Origin: Pandoraea oxalativorans
Lineage (GTDB): Bacteria > Pseudomonadota > Gammaproteobacteria > Burkholderiales > Burkholderiaceae
Length of the DNA stretch: 64,000 bases
NCBI RefSeq assembly: GCF_000972785.3
Contig: NZ_CP011253.3
Span: 2,108,001 to 2,172,000 of the forward strand
Direction: 5' to 3'
Shown: positions 21,182-32,508 of the stretch, in pieces
Layout: each line of letters starts with the position of its first letter
Numbering within the stretch: position 1 is the first letter of the stretch
Made by a program: the position numbers and the translations under genes
Notes under the pieces: model-generated
The model's database searches: none
Seen by the model: the letters and a program-made list of their open reading frames with translations, nothing else
What the model was told of the DNA's origin: nothing

Positions 21182-23869
21182 ATGTCCGCCGTACCTGAAG
21201 AAGCCCTGAAGATCGTATCCCCTGCGGACGCCGATCCCCAAGAAACGCAAGAATGGCTGGCCTCGCTCGAAGGCGTGCTGGCTGCCGAAGGCCCGGAGCG
21301 CGCGCATTACCTGCTTGAGAAGCTGATCGAATTCGCCCGCATCAACGGCGAGCATCTGCCTTTCTCGGCAAATACCCCCTACATCAACACCATCCCCGTC
21401 GACCAGCAGGCCCGTATTCCGGGCGATCAGGACATCGAGCACAAGATCCGCTCGTACACCCGCTGGAATGCGATCGCGATGGTGCTGCGTGCCGGTAAGG
21501 ACACGAACGTCGGCGGCCACATCGCCTCGTTCGCCTCGGCCGCGACTCTTTACGACGTCGGTTTCAACCACTTCTGGCACGCCCCGTCCGACAAGCACGG
21601 CGGCGATCTGGTCTTCGTGCAGGGCCACTCGTCGCCGGGCGTGTATAGCCGCGCATTCCTGCTGGGCCGTCTGGAAATGACGCAGCTCGAGAACTTCCGT
21701 CAGGAAGTGGACGGCGGCGGTCTGTCGTCGTACCCGCACCCGTGGCTGATGCCGGACTTCTGGCAGTTCCCGACGGTCTCGATGGGGCTGGGCCCGATCA
21801 TGGCGATCTACCAGGCTCGCTTCATGAAGTATCTCGAGTCGCGCAATATCGTGAAGACCGAAGGCCGTAAGGTCTGGGCGTTCCTCGGCGACGGCGAGAC
21901 GGACGAGCCGGAATCGCTGGGTGCGATCGGCATGGCCGGCCGTGAACAGCTCGACAACCTCGTGTTCGTGATCAACTGTAACCTGCAGCGCCTGGACGGC
22001 CCGGTGCGCGGTAACGGCAAGATCATCCAGGAACTCGAATCGGAATTCCGTGGTGCTGGCTGGAACGTGATCAAGGTGGTTTGGGGCAGCCGTTGGGATT
22101 CGCTGCTTGCCCGTGACAAGCAGGGCTTGCTCATGAAGCGCATGATGGAATGCGTGGACGGCGAATATCAGACGTACAAGTCGAAGGACGGTGCTTACGT
22201 TCGCGAGCATTTCTTCAACACGCCGGCGTTGAAGGCGATGGTCGCCGACTGGTCGGATGAGGATATCTGGGCGCTGAACCGTGGCGGCCACGATCCGCAC
22301 AAGATCTACGCGGCCTATCATTCGGCCACGACGCACAAGGGTCAGCCGACCGTCATTCTGGCCAAGACCATCAAGGGCTATGGCATGGGCGAGGCCGGTC
22401 AGGCCATGAACATCACCCACCAGCAGAAGAAGATGCCGGTGGAGTCGCTCAAGAAATTCCGCGACCAGTTCAAGCTGCCGATCTCGGACGATCAGATCGC
22501 CGACGTGCCGTACATCAAGTTCGAGGAAGGTTCGAAGGAACTGGAATACATGCGCGCCCGCCGCATGGAACTGGGAGGCTACCTGCCGCAACGCCGCACC
22601 AAGGCGGCTTCGCTGCCGGTGCCCGCGCTGAACGCATTCGACGCACTGCTCAAGGCGACTGCCGAAGGCCGTGAGATTTCGACGACGATGGCGTTCGTGC
22701 GTATTCTCAACGTGCTGCTCAAGGACAAGGCGCTGGGTCAGCGCATCGTGCCGATCGTGCCGGATGAGTCGCGCACGTTTGGTATGGAAGGCTTGTTCCG
22801 CCAGATCGGTATCTGGAGCCAGGTCGGCCAGCGCTACATCCCGCAGGATCAGGACCAACTGATGTTCTACAAGGAATCCGAGAGCGGTCAGATTCTGCAG
22901 GAGGGCATCAACGAAGCCGGCGGTATGTGCGACTGGATCGCTGCCGCAACGTCGTATTCGACGCACGGCGAGACGATGATCCCGTTCTACATCTTCTACT
23001 CGATGTTCGGTTTCCAGCGTATCGGCGATCTGGCCTGGGCGGCTGGCGACATGCGCGCGCGCGGTTTCCTGGTGGGCGGTACGGCCGGTCGTACGACGCT
23101 TAACGGCGAAGGTCTCCAGCACGAAGACGGTCATTCGCTGCTGTGGGCGTCGTCGATTCCGAACTGCCTGCCATACGATCCGACGTTCGCTTACGAACTC
23201 GCCGTGATCGTTCAGGACGGTCTGCGCCGCATGGTGCAGGATCAGGAAGACGTGTATTACTACCTCACCGTGATGAACGAAAACTACGCGCACCCGGCGA
23301 TGCCGGAAGGCGTGGAGAACGACATCCTGAAGGGCATGTACGCCTTCCGTCGCGGCACGGACAACAGCAAGGCACCCCGCGTGCAACTGCTGGGTTCGGG
23401 TACGATCTTCAACGAAGTGATCGCCGCTGCCGAAATGCTCAAGAACGACTGGGGCGTCGAATCGGATCTGTGGAGCTGCCCGAGCTTTACGGAACTGGCT
23501 CGCGAAGGCAACGACGTGGCGCGTCACAATCTGCTGCATCCGACCGAGACGGCTCGCCTGTCGCACGTCGAGAAGTGCCTGAACGATACGCGTGGTCCGG
23601 TCATCGCATCGACCGACTACATTCGTACGTACGCCGATCAGATCCGTCCGTTCGTTCGTGGCCGTTATGTTGTGCTCGGCACCGACGGTTATGGCCGTTC
23701 GGATACGCGCGAAAAGCTGCGTCACTTCTTCGAGGTGGATCGTAACTGGGTCACGGTGGCTGCGCTCAAGGCGCTGGCCGACGAAGGCACGCTGCCGGCC
23801 AGCAAGGTTGCCGAGGCGATTGCCAAGTACAACCTGGATCCGAACAAACCCAACCCGATGACCGTCTAA
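21182..23869 (+). CDS. aceE: Pyruvate dehydrogenase E1 component
   Basis: Homodimeric thiamine-diphosphate enzyme that decarboxylates pyruvate and acetylates the lipoyl groups of AceF. The 895-residue length matches the E. coli-type E1 (about 887). The thiamine-diphosphate motif GDGETDEPES begins at residue 236, and the conserved DQDQLMFYKESESGQILQEG region is present. It heads an operon with aceF, an Ntn-hydrolase gene and lpdA, and has its own probable promoter. Confidence 0.97.
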   Translation: MSAVPEEALKIVSPADADPQETQEWLASLEGVLAAEGPERAHYLLEKLIEFARINGEHLPFSANTPYINTIPVDQQARIPGDQDIEHKIRSYTRWNAIAMVLRAGKDTNVGGHIASFASAATLYDVGFNHFWHAPSDKHGGDLVFVQGHSSPGVYSRAFLLGRLEMTQLENFRQEVDGGGLSSYPHPWLMPDFWQFPTVSMGLGPIMAIYQARFMKYLESRNIVKTEGRKVWAFLGDGETDEPESLGAIGMAGREQLDNLVFVINCNLQRLDGPVRGNGKIIQELESEFRGAGWNVIKVVWGSRWDSLLARDKQGLLMKRMMECVDGEYQTYKSKDGAYVREHFFNTPALKAMVADWSDEDIWALNRGGHDPHKIYAAYHSATTHKGQPTVILAKTIKGYGMGEAGQAMNITHQQKKMPVESLKKFRDQFKLPISDDQIADVPYIKFEEGSKELEYMRARRMELGGYLPQRRTKAASLPVPALNAFDALLKATAEGREISTTMAFVRILNVLLKDKALGQRIVPIVPDESRTFGMEGLFRQIGIWSQVGQRYIPQDQDQLMFYKESESGQILQEGINEAGGMCDWIAAATSYSTHGETMIPFYIFYSMFGFQRIGDLAWAAGDMRARGFLVGGTAGRTTLNGEGLQHEDGHSLLWASSIPNCLPYDPTFAYELAVIVQDGLRRMVQDQEDVYYYLTVMNENYAHPAMPEGVENDILKGMYAFRRGTDNSKAPRVQLLGSGTIFNEVIAAAEMLKNDWGVESDLWSCPSFTELAREGNDVARHNLLHPTETARLSHVEKCLNDTRGPVIASTDYIRTYADQIRPFVRGRYVVLGTDGYGRSDTREKLRHFFEVDRNWVTVAALKALADEGTLPASKVAEAIAKYNLDPNKPNPMTV

Positions 23870-23966
23870 AGGCCGCTGCGTGCGGTGAGCGTGCCGGTCA
23901 GTCGCCCCCCAGCGACAGTCCGGCGTGTGCCGCACGTCAAGCGCAGCCTCGAGGAGACTGTGGAAA

Positions 23967-25649
23967 ATGAGTCAAGTGATCGAAGTGAAAGTCCCGGATA
24001 TCGGTGACTTCAAGGACTTGCCCGTAATTGAAGTGCTGGTGAAGGCGGGCGACAAGATCGACGCCGAGCAGGCCCTGATCACGCTGGAGTCGGATAAGGC
24101 CACGATGGACGTGCCGAGCCCGGTCGCAGGTGTCATTAAAGCGCTGAGCCTGAAGGTCGGCGATGAAGTGTCCGAAGGTTCTGTGATTTTGACGCTCGAG
24201 ACCGCCAACGGCTCGGGCGCACAGGCGAATGGCGCGGCTGCACCTGCCGCTGCGGCCGCGGCACCGCAAGCTGCTGCACCGACTGCCGCCCCGGCAGCGC
24301 CCGCCGCTCCGGCAGCGCCCGCGGTCGCCAGCGGCGGTACCAGCAAGATCGACGTCAAGGTGCCGGATATCGGCGGTTATGACGACGTGCCCGTGATCGA
24401 AGTGCTGGTGAAGGTGGGCGACACCGTCACCGCCGAGCAATCGCTCGTGACGCTGGAATCGGACAAGGCGTCGATGGACGTGCCGAGCCCGGCCGCAGGT
24501 GTCGTAAAAGAACTGAAGGTGAACGTCGGTGACAAGGTCTCCGAAGGTTCGCTGATCCTCGTGCTCGAAGGTGCGGCTCCGGCTGCGGCGCCTGCCAAGG
24601 CAGAAGCCCCGGCCGCCGCACCGGCACCCGCCGCCGCAGCGCCCGCTCCGGCACCGGCTCCGGCTCAGGCAGCAGCACCTGCACCGGTCGCTGCTCCTGC
24701 CCCTGCAGCAGCACAAGGCCATCAGCCGATCAGCCACGCTAGTCCGTCGGTGCGTAAGTTCGCACGCGAACTGGGCGTGGATGTCACGCAGGTCAAGGGC
24801 ACGGGTCCGAAGGGACGCGTGGTCGTCGACGACGTGCGCAATTTCGTCAAGAGCGCGCTTTCCGGCAACCGCCCGGCCGCTGCAGGCGCTGCGCCGGCAG
24901 GGGGTGGCGAGTTGAATCTGCTGCCGTGGCCGAAGGTCGATTTTGCCAAGTACGGTCCGGTCGAGCCGAAGGCGCTCTCGCGCATCAAGAAGATCTCCGG
25001 CGCGAACCTGCATCGCAACTGGGTCATGATCCCGCACGTCACGAACAACGACGAAGCGGATATCGGTGAACTCGAAGCGTTCCGCGTGCAGTTGAACAAG
25101 GAAAACGAAAAGGCTGGCATCAAGGTCACGATGCTCGCGTTCGTCATCAAGGCCTGCGTGCTGGCTCTGAAGAAATTCCCGACGTTCAACGCCAGCCTCG
25201 ACGGCGACAATCTCGTCTTCAAGCAGTACTTCCACATCGGTTTCGCCGCCGACACGCCGAACGGTCTCGTGGTGCCGGTCGTTCGCGACGCGGACAAGAA
25301 GGGCGTCTTCGAGATCGCTCGCGAAACGTCGGAACTGGCAAAGCTCGCCCGCGAAGGCAAGCTGAAGCCGGATCAGATGCAAGGTGGCTGCTTCTCGATT
25401 TCGTCGCTCGGCGGCATCGGTGGCACGACCTTCACGCCGATCATCAACGCACCGGAAGTGGCCATTCTGGGTCTGTCGCGTTCTTATCAGAAGCCGGTGT
25501 GGGATGAGCGCAAGCAGCAGTTCCTGCCGCAACTGACGCTGCCGCTGTCACTGTCCTACGATCACCGCGTGATCGATGGCGCAGAAGCCGCTCGCTTCAA
25601 CGCCTACCTGGGCCAGTTGTTGGCGGACTTCCGTCGCGCGATGCTTTAA
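23967..25649 (+). CDS. aceF: Pyruvate dehydrogenase E2, dihydrolipoyl acetyltransferase
   Basis: Core of the complex, transferring acetyl groups to CoA. The start [13 protein letters not shown] at 23967 follows a GAGGAG site; 560 residues. Two lipoyl domains carry the lipoylated lysines in ESDKA motifs (Lys44 and Lys167), joined by long Ala/Pro linkers; an E3-binding domain (ASPSVRKFARELGVDV) follows, then the CoA acyltransferase domain with catalytic His533 and Asp537 in YDHRVIDG. E. coli AceF has three lipoyl domains, this one has two; a further lipoyl domain is fused to Lpd. Confidence 0.96.
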   Translation: MSQVIEVKVPDIGDFKDLPVIEVLVKAGDKIDAEQALITLESDKATMDVPSPVAGVIKALSLKVGDEVSEGSVILTLETANGSGAQANGAAAPAAAAAAPQAAAPTAAPAAPAAPAAPAVASGGTSKIDVKVPDIGGYDDVPVIEVLVKVGDTVTAEQSLVTLESDKASMDVPSPAAGVVKELKVNVGDKVSEGSLILVLEGAAPAAAPAKAEAPAAAPAPAAAAPAPAPAPAQAAAPAPVAAPAPAAAQGHQPISHASPSVRKFARELGVDVTQVKGTGPKGRVVVDDVRNFVKSALSGNRPAAAGAAPAGGGELNLLPWPKVDFAKYGPVEPKALSRIKKISGANLHRNWVMIPHVTNNDEADIGELEAFRVQLNKENEKAGIKVTMLAFVIKACVLALKKFPTFNASLDGDNLVFKQYFHIGFAADTPNGLVVPVVRDADKKGVFEIARETSELAKLAREGKLKPDQMQGGCFSISSLGGIGGTTFTPIINAPEVAILGLSRSYQKPVWDERKQQFLPQLTLPLSLSYDHRVIDGAEAARFNAYLGQLLADFRRAML

Positions 25650-25727
25650 TGGCTGTTGCCGCCGGTGGCGCGTAAGCGCGCCGGCGGCACTCGCGCAAGC
25701 TTCAGGATTCTGGACGGGGAGGGCATT

Positions 25728-26309
25728 ATGACCACCGTGGTAGTCGTCAAGAAGGCAGGGGAAATCGCCATTGCCGCCGATTCGCTCGTCACGTTCGGCG
25801 ATACCCGGCTGTCGCAATCCTACGAAGAGAACCGCAAGGTTTTTCACGTGGGGGATTCTTATGTCGGTCTGGCCGGCACGACGGCACATTTCCCGGTCAT
25901 GCGCGCCATTCTTTCCGGTATGGCGGATGAGTGCCGTCTCCATTCGCGAGACGAAGTTTTCCGCACGTTCTGCCGGGTCCATCAGAAGCTCAAGGAAGAG
26001 TATTTCCTCAACACCAAGGAAGAGGAAGACGACCCGTACGAGTCGTCGCAGATCACGAGCGTGATTGCGAATCCGACTGGAATCTACGGGGTCTATTCCT
26101 ACCGGGAAGTGTTCGTTTTCGATCGGTTCTGGGGGATCGGCTCGGGGCGCAATTTCGCGCTCGGCGCCATGTATGCCCTCTACGACCAGGATCTGAGCGC
26201 ACGTGCCATCGCCGAAGCCGGCGTGAAGGCGGGGGCGGAATTCGACAAGAGTTCGGCCGGTCCGTTTCAGGTACATGAGTTTCCGATCGATACCACCATC
26301 AAGTCATAA
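25728..26309 (+). CDS. Proteasome/HslV-like Ntn-hydrolase in the pyruvate dehydrogenase operon
   Basis: The start is the ATG at 25728 (after GGGGAGGG), giving 193 residues beginning [11 protein letters not shown]. Removing Met1 would expose a Thr nucleophile, as in HslV and the 20S proteasome beta subunit. The Asp of AADS falls at mature position 17, as in HslV; a Lys in NRKVF is a plausible equivalent of Lys33, and GLAGTTAH and [11 protein letters not shown] match the family loops, followed by an HslV-like [17 protein letters not shown]. It lies between aceF and lpdA with short gaps, so it is cotranscribed. No HslU-type ATPase is nearby; its substrate is unknown. Confidence 0.8.
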   Translation: MTTVVVVKKAGEIAIAADSLVTFGDTRLSQSYEENRKVFHVGDSYVGLAGTTAHFPVMRAILSGMADECRLHSRDEVFRTFCRVHQKLKEEYFLNTKEEEDDPYESSQITSVIANPTGIYGVYSYREVFVFDRFWGIGSGRNFALGAMYALYDQDLSARAIAEAGVKAGAEFDKSSAGPFQVHEFPIDTTIKS

Positions 26310-26329
26310 ATGCGACAGGGAGACCCCGC

Positions 26330-28126
<1,797 letters not shown>

Positions 28127-28168
28127 GACCGCGCATTCGGCATACCGCGCACGCGAGCGCGCAGAAAC

Positions 28169-28204
28169 AAAAAACCGCTATTCCCTCGGGAGTGGCGGTT
28201 TTTT
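28169..28204 (+). terminator. Terminator of the pyruvate dehydrogenase operon
   Basis: AAAAAACCGC pairs with GCGGTTTTTT across a 16-base loop that itself contains a small CCC/GGG pairing, ending in a T run. Confidence 0.85.
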
Positions 28205-28261
28205 ATTGGGTGTCGCAAGCGGGGGGGAGCGTGCCTCGTACTTCCGCGAATGAGGCCGCAC

Positions 28262-28291
28262 AAAAAGAAAAACCCGGCTCAAGGCCGGGTT
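28262..28291 (-). terminator. Terminator of the phasin gene
   Basis: On the minus strand AACCCGGC pairs with GCCGGGTT and is followed by a T-rich tail (TTTTCTTTTTG). A 15-bp palindrome GGTACC-TGC-GGTACC lies just upstream. Confidence 0.8.
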
Positions 28292-28396
28292 CGAAAGGTA
28301 CCTGCGGTACCGAGGAGACAACTGGGTGTTGCTACAACTTGGGGTGCAGCGACAAACGGTTGGCGTCCTGGGTAACGACTGGCAGGACGCTATCGA

Positions 28397-28957
28397 TTAC
28401 TTCTTGGCGGTCGCGGCACGCGAAGCCTGAGCCGCTGCCTTCGAGGCGACGTTCGTCGCAGCAGCGAAGTTCGTTTCGGCGATCTCGACGGCTTGCTTGG
28501 TGGCCTTCTGGACGCTGTCGAACGCGCTGTTGGCAGCGGACAGGGCCGACTTGGCCAGTGCAACGGCGGACTCCGAACCGGCCGGGGCGTTCTTGGCCAG
28601 GTTGTCGAACAGCGCTTGCACGTTATGCGAGCCTTCGGCCAGTTGGGCTTCAGCCACCTTGGTCACTTCGGCTTGCGTCGACGAAGCGATTTCATACAGA
28701 TGACGGCCATACGCGAGTGCCTTTTCGGCAGCCGGCTGAACCAGGTTGGCTTGCAGGGCGAGCAGCTCTTGCGCATCTTTCACAGCGAAAGCCTTTTGTG
28801 CGGTCGATGCGGACTCGGCCAGCGATGCCTTCACGGCTTGCAGGTTCAATTCGACCAGCTTTTCAACGCCTTCGAAGGCTTTGTTGGTCAGACCGAACAG
28901 GGTTTCCAGATTGGCTTTGTGTGCGGCGGCGAGTTGCTCGGGGGTCAGAAACGACAT
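28397..28957 (-). CDS. phaP: Phasin, polyhydroxyalkanoate granule protein
   Basis: Phasins coat PHA storage granules. The 186-residue protein is almost wholly helical, Ala-rich and starts [20 protein letters not shown], the typical N-terminus of the PhaP1 family of Burkholderiales, with the conserved [26 protein letters not shown] core (seen in two parts: [12 protein letters not shown] and [15 protein letters not shown]). The C-terminus is Ala/Lys-rich. It has its own terminator and a long upstream region with repeated motifs. Confidence 0.93.
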   Translation of the reverse strand: MSFLTPEQLAAAHKANLETLFGLTNKAFEGVEKLVELNLQAVKASLAESASTAQKAFAVKDAQELLALQANLVQPAAEKALAYGRHLYEIASSTQAEVTKVAEAQLAEGSHNVQALFDNLAKNAPAGSESAVALAKSALSAANSAFDSVQKATKQAVEIAETNFAAATNVASKAAAQASRAATAKK

Positions 28958-29461
28958 GGCGTTCTCCTATGGTGTCATACACAACATATCGACCCACTCC
29001 GTGTTCGCTCGTTGGTTCTCACCTTATCCCGGTGAAAACACGGTTGGGGCCTTCTCAGTAAGTGCGATCTCTTTTGTGCATCGCACAATTGCAAGTTTAG
29101 AGATATTTTTGTGGCTGTCAAGACATTTTTGTGCGTTGCAGCAATTCTATAAAAACTTACAAAATCAGCAACTTGGGATCCCGTTAAGGATGAATGACAC
29201 CGCGTCGCGGCAAACCTTCGTCAAGACGCAAATCCTGTCGTGGCGCGGCTTTGCACCGTATGCGACATCGGATCTTGCACCACTTTGGCGCTGGGGCGGA
29301 CCCCGGCGGCCGATGGTACTATCGGTTCGTTCCGGCACTGGCGGAGCGGTCACGTGCGTCTGGCATGCTTGCGATTAGAGGAATGCCTCGCGACTGCCGT
29401 TCTCCAGTGCCGCTGTCATTCAACGCTTTTTCGCGTGCCGTTCGGTCGGCCTCTCGCATCG
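28958..29461. other. Intergenic region between phaP and the deacetylase gene
   Basis: About 500 bases. The phaP-proximal half is AT-rich and contains the repeated TTTTGTGC..GCA motif at 29072-29146. The right half is open in the plus frame from 29240 but lacks family similarity there. No other gene is supported. Confidence 0.6.
29072..29146. promoter_or_regulatory. Two direct repeats upstream of phaP, possible PHA-regulator operator
   Basis: TTTTGTGCATCGCACAATT (29072-29090) and TTTTGTGCGTTGCAGCAATT (29127-29146) share TTTTGTGC, GCA and AATT at a 55-bp pitch. TGC/GCA-rich sites of this sort are reported for the phasin repressor PhaR in other bacteria; the link here is inference. Confidence 0.4.
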
Positions 29462-30403
29462 ATGCAAGCGTTTTATAGCGATCACTTCGTTCTGCCGCTT
29501 CCCCCCGGACACCGTTTCCCGATGGAAAAGTACGCTCGGCTGCGCGAACGCGTAGCCGGAGAGCTGCCGCACGTCGAATTGACTGAGGCGTTGCCCGCAG
29601 ATGACGTGATGCTCGGGCGAGTCCACTCGCGGGGATACGTCGAGCGCGTAAGTGCAGGTGAGTTGGATCCGAAAGAGCAGCGCAGTATCGGGTTCCCATG
29701 GTCGCCGCAGATGGTCGAGCGCTCCCGACGCTCCGCCGGGGCGACGGTGGCAGCGTGCCGCGCAGCATTGATCGACGGCGTGGCGGCCAACCTGGCCGGT
29801 GGCACGCACCACGCCTACGCCGATCGCGGCGAGGGCTTCTGCGTCTTCAATGACGCCGCCGTTGCGGCGCGAACGATGCAAGTCGAGCTGGGGCGCGGGA
29901 CACGCGTGGCGATCATCGACCTCGACGTGCATCAGGGCAACGGCACCGCAGCCATTTTCGAGCACGATCCGAGCGTCTTCACGCTCTCGCTGCATGGCGA
30001 ACACAATTACCCCTTTCATAAGGCGACGGGCGACCTCGACGTGGCGTTGCCCGACGGTTGCGGCGACGACGAATATCTCGTCGCGCTCGGTCATGCGCTG
30101 ACGGATCTGTTCGCGCAATTCACGCCGACGCTCGTCATTTACCTCGCTGGCGCCGATCCTCTGGAAAACGACAGGCTCGGCCGTCTCTCACTGACGCACG
30201 ACGGCCTGCTCGCACGTGACCACCGTGTGCTGACGGCTTGCGCCGAGCGCGGGTTGCCGGTGGCGATCGCGATGGCGGGCGGGTACGGTCGCGATATCGA
30301 TCAGACGGTTGCCGCGCATTTCGCAACGATTCGTCTCGCCAGTCGGTTCCATCGGACCGTGCGCGGCAGATTTCACGCAAGCGCTGGCGGTGTGCTCGTA
30401 TGA
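29462..30403 (+). CDS. Histone-deacetylase-family (AcuC-like) enzyme
   Basis: Zinc-dependent deacylase of the arginase/deacetylase fold acting on acetylated lysines or polyamines. From the ATG at 29462 (MQAFYSDHFVLPLPPGHRFP, the family start) it is 313 residues. The active-site histidine pair (GGTHHAYADRGEGFCVFND) and metal-binding DLDVHQGNG and AGADPLENDRLG motifs are intact. Its stop codon overlaps the start of the downstream transporter (ATGA), so the two are coupled. The substrate cannot be told. Confidence 0.88.
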   Translation: MQAFYSDHFVLPLPPGHRFPMEKYARLRERVAGELPHVELTEALPADDVMLGRVHSRGYVERVSAGELDPKEQRSIGFPWSPQMVERSRRSAGATVAACRAALIDGVAANLAGGTHHAYADRGEGFCVFNDAAVAARTMQVELGRGTRVAIIDLDVHQGNGTAAIFEHDPSVFTLSLHGEHNYPFHKATGDLDVALPDGCGDDEYLVALGHALTDLFAQFTPTLVIYLAGADPLENDRLGRLSLTHDGLLARDHRVLTACAERGLPVAIAMAGGYGRDIDQTVAAHFATIRLASRFHRTVRGRFHASAGGVLV

Positions 30404-31446
30404 GTGAGCATCGAGCGGCCCCGCCTGCGCAGCCCCCGTCGGCCACTTCGGCATCGAGTTCAGTGCGCGCACCAACGACATCGGCCGGCTCGGCCATGGC
30501 GATCTGGAGCGCGACCATGCCGTGGTGGTTCGTGTTGATCTGGAGTACCGGGTTCATCGTCGCGAAGTACGGCATGCCGAATGCCGAACCGCTGACGTTC
30601 CTCGCATGGCGCTTCGGCTTTACATTGGTTGTCATGTTGCCGATTGCGCTGCTGACACGCACCCCCCCGTGGCCGATGCGTCCGGTCGCGATGGAGGGTG
30701 ACGTAGCACGCGTGTCTGCGACGATGGCGACTCCCCAACAACGCATCGACTGGCCGCTGCTTGCACACTTGGCCGTTTCCGGCATCCTGATTCAGGCGGT
30801 GTATCTCGGCGGCGTCTGGGCGGCGATCAAACAAGGGGCACCCGCAGGACTGGCGGCACTGGTCGTCGGCATTCAGCCACTCCTGACGGCGATCTTCGCA
30901 CGCGTTGTCGGCGAGCCTGTATCGCGTCGCCAGTGGCTGGGGCTGCTTTGCGGCTTTATCGGTGTCGGCCTCGTGGTGGCGAACAAGGTGGGCGTTCGCG
31001 GCGTCGGCGCTGGCGCCGTCATGCTGTGCGTGCTGAGCCTGTTCGCGATTACGGCGGGCACACTCTACCAGAAGCGTTTCTGTGCGCGTTTCGATTTGCG
31101 TGTGGGCACCGTCGTGCAATTCGGTGCGGCCTTTGCGGTGACACTGCCCGCAGCATGGGCGCTCGAGACGATGCAGGTGCGATGGAATCTCGAGATGATC
31201 GGGGCGCTCGCCTGGTCGGTGCTGGCGCTGTCTATCGGCGCGATTTCGCTGCTTTTTCTACTGATCCGTCACGGCGCGGCGACCAAGGTTTCCAGCCTGA
31301 TGTATCTGACGCCGCCGACCACCGCCGTCATGGCGTGGCTCTTGTTCGGCGAGACCCTCTCGCCCCTGAGTGCGGCCGGTATGGTCGTCGCAGCCCTTGG
31401 CGTCGCGCTCGTCATCGAACGGCGGGCGACGTCGTCGGGGACTTGA
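30400..31446 (+). CDS. DMT-superfamily transporter (EamA domains)
   Basis: A 348-residue inner-membrane protein with about ten hydrophobic helices in two EamA halves (for example WWFVLIWSTGFIVAKYGMPN; MLCVLSLFAITAGTLYQKRF). The start at 30400 overlaps the stop of the deacetylase gene by 4 bases. A polar 40-residue N-terminus precedes the first helix. Members export metabolites or drugs; the substrate here is unknown. Confidence 0.87.
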   Translation: MSEHRAAPPAQPPSATSASSSVRAPTTSAGSAMAIWSATMPWWFVLIWSTGFIVAKYGMPNAEPLTFLAWRFGFTLVVMLPIALLTRTPPWPMRPVAMEGDVARVSATMATPQQRIDWPLLAHLAVSGILIQAVYLGGVWAAIKQGAPAGLAALVVGIQPLLTAIFARVVGEPVSRRQWLGLLCGFIGVGLVVANKVGVRGVGAGAVMLCVLSLFAITAGTLYQKRFCARFDLRVGTVVQFGAAFAVTLPAAWALETMQVRWNLEMIGALAWSVLALSIGAISLLFLLIRHGAATKVSSLMYLTPPTTAVMAWLLFGETLSPLSAAGMVVAALGVALVIERRATSSGT

Positions 31447-31519
31447 GCCTCGTACCTGGCATGATCGTTCAGGGCAGGGCGTCGCCTTCCATTCACGATT
31501 TGTAGTGAGCGTATTGGCT

Positions 31520-32320
31520 ATGAAGCATCACCCTCCGCACACCGAAGGCGCGTCGGCCGCGCCAGCCGCGACATCGGCACCGACGCAACTCGCTGGGGAA
31601 AGTACGCATCCGTCGTCTGTCAACGAGAACGCCGGGCTGCGCGTGAAATATGTCGACGAGGCGATTCGCAGTCGACGTTCGATCCGAGCCTACTTGCCGA
31701 CGCCGGTGCCGCAAGCCACCATCGCGGACATCCTGTCGGTGGCATCGCGAGCGCCCTCCGGCAGCAACATCCAACCGTGGCAAACGTATGTGCTCACAGG
31801 GCGGGCGTTGAAACGGTTGACGTCGCGCTTGCTGGATGCGTTCAACGATCCGGCGCAGCGGCTGATGCATCAGGAGGAGTACGCGTACTACCCGCGCGAG
31901 TGGACCGAGCCGTATCAGGCGCGGCGTCGCAAGGTGGGCTGGGATCTGTACGGCTTGCTGGGCATCGGTCGCGCCGACAAGGCGCGCATGCACGGTCAGC
32001 ACGCCCGCAACTTCACGTTCTTCGATGCGCCGGTCGGGTTGCTCTTCACGATCGACCGCCATCTGGAGCAGGAGAGTTGGCTGGATTACGGCATGTTCCT
32101 GCAAAGCGTGATGGTCGCGGCGCGGGCGCGGGGTCTGGATACCTGCCCGCAGGCGGCCTTTGCCACGTTTCATCAGGTCATTGGTGCGGAACTAAATCTG
32201 CCGGAGACCCGAATGGTCGTGTGCGGTATGGCGATGGGTTACGCAGACCCTGCTGCGGTGGAAAACAGTCTCGTCACCGACCGCGCGCCCCTCGACGAGT
32301 GGGCGCACTTTTTGACCTGA
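31520..32320 (+). CDS. Nitroreductase-family flavoprotein
   Basis: FMN-dependent oxidoreductase. From the ATG at 31520 it is 266 residues; the first 45 are low-complexity and the fold begins at VDEAIRSRRSIRAYLPTPVP, with the FMN-binding SRAPSGSNIQPWQ motif. The C-terminal GMAMGYADP is also typical. The BluB/NfnB-like group often uses aromatic nitro compounds or quinones, but the native substrate is unknown. It lies alone, 73 bases after the transporter. Confidence 0.88.
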   Translation: MKHHPPHTEGASAAPAATSAPTQLAGESTHPSSVNENAGLRVKYVDEAIRSRRSIRAYLPTPVPQATIADILSVASRAPSGSNIQPWQTYVLTGRALKRLTSRLLDAFNDPAQRLMHQEEYAYYPREWTEPYQARRRKVGWDLYGLLGIGRADKARMHGQHARNFTFFDAPVGLLFTIDRHLEQESWLDYGMFLQSVMVAARARGLDTCPQAAFATFHQVIGAELNLPETRMVVCGMAMGYADPAAVENSLVTDRAPLDEWAHFLT

Positions 32321-32508
32321 CGGATATCAAGAGGTTGGCATTATTTGGCAAAATTTGGCGAATGTGTAATTTGGCGCGTTGCGCCGCACAAAACTGCCAG
32401 ATGCCGGTTTAAGTATTTCAGCTAAGTCATTCATATTGCTTATTTTTTCGGAAGTTACTAAACTTCTCCCAAACTCGTTGCCTGCCAACCTTACGCTACT
32501 CCCAATCT

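Noticed and set aside
21146..23935. A 929-codon open frame on the minus strand across aceE
   Set aside because: It is the shadow of a highly expressed GC-rich gene; the protein is rich in His/Arg/Val with no family features, while aceE on the plus strand is certain.
28298..28312. GGTACC-TGC-GGTACC palindrome as an operator
   Set aside because: It lies at the 3' end of phaP beside its terminator, where an operator is unlikely; no second copy seen.
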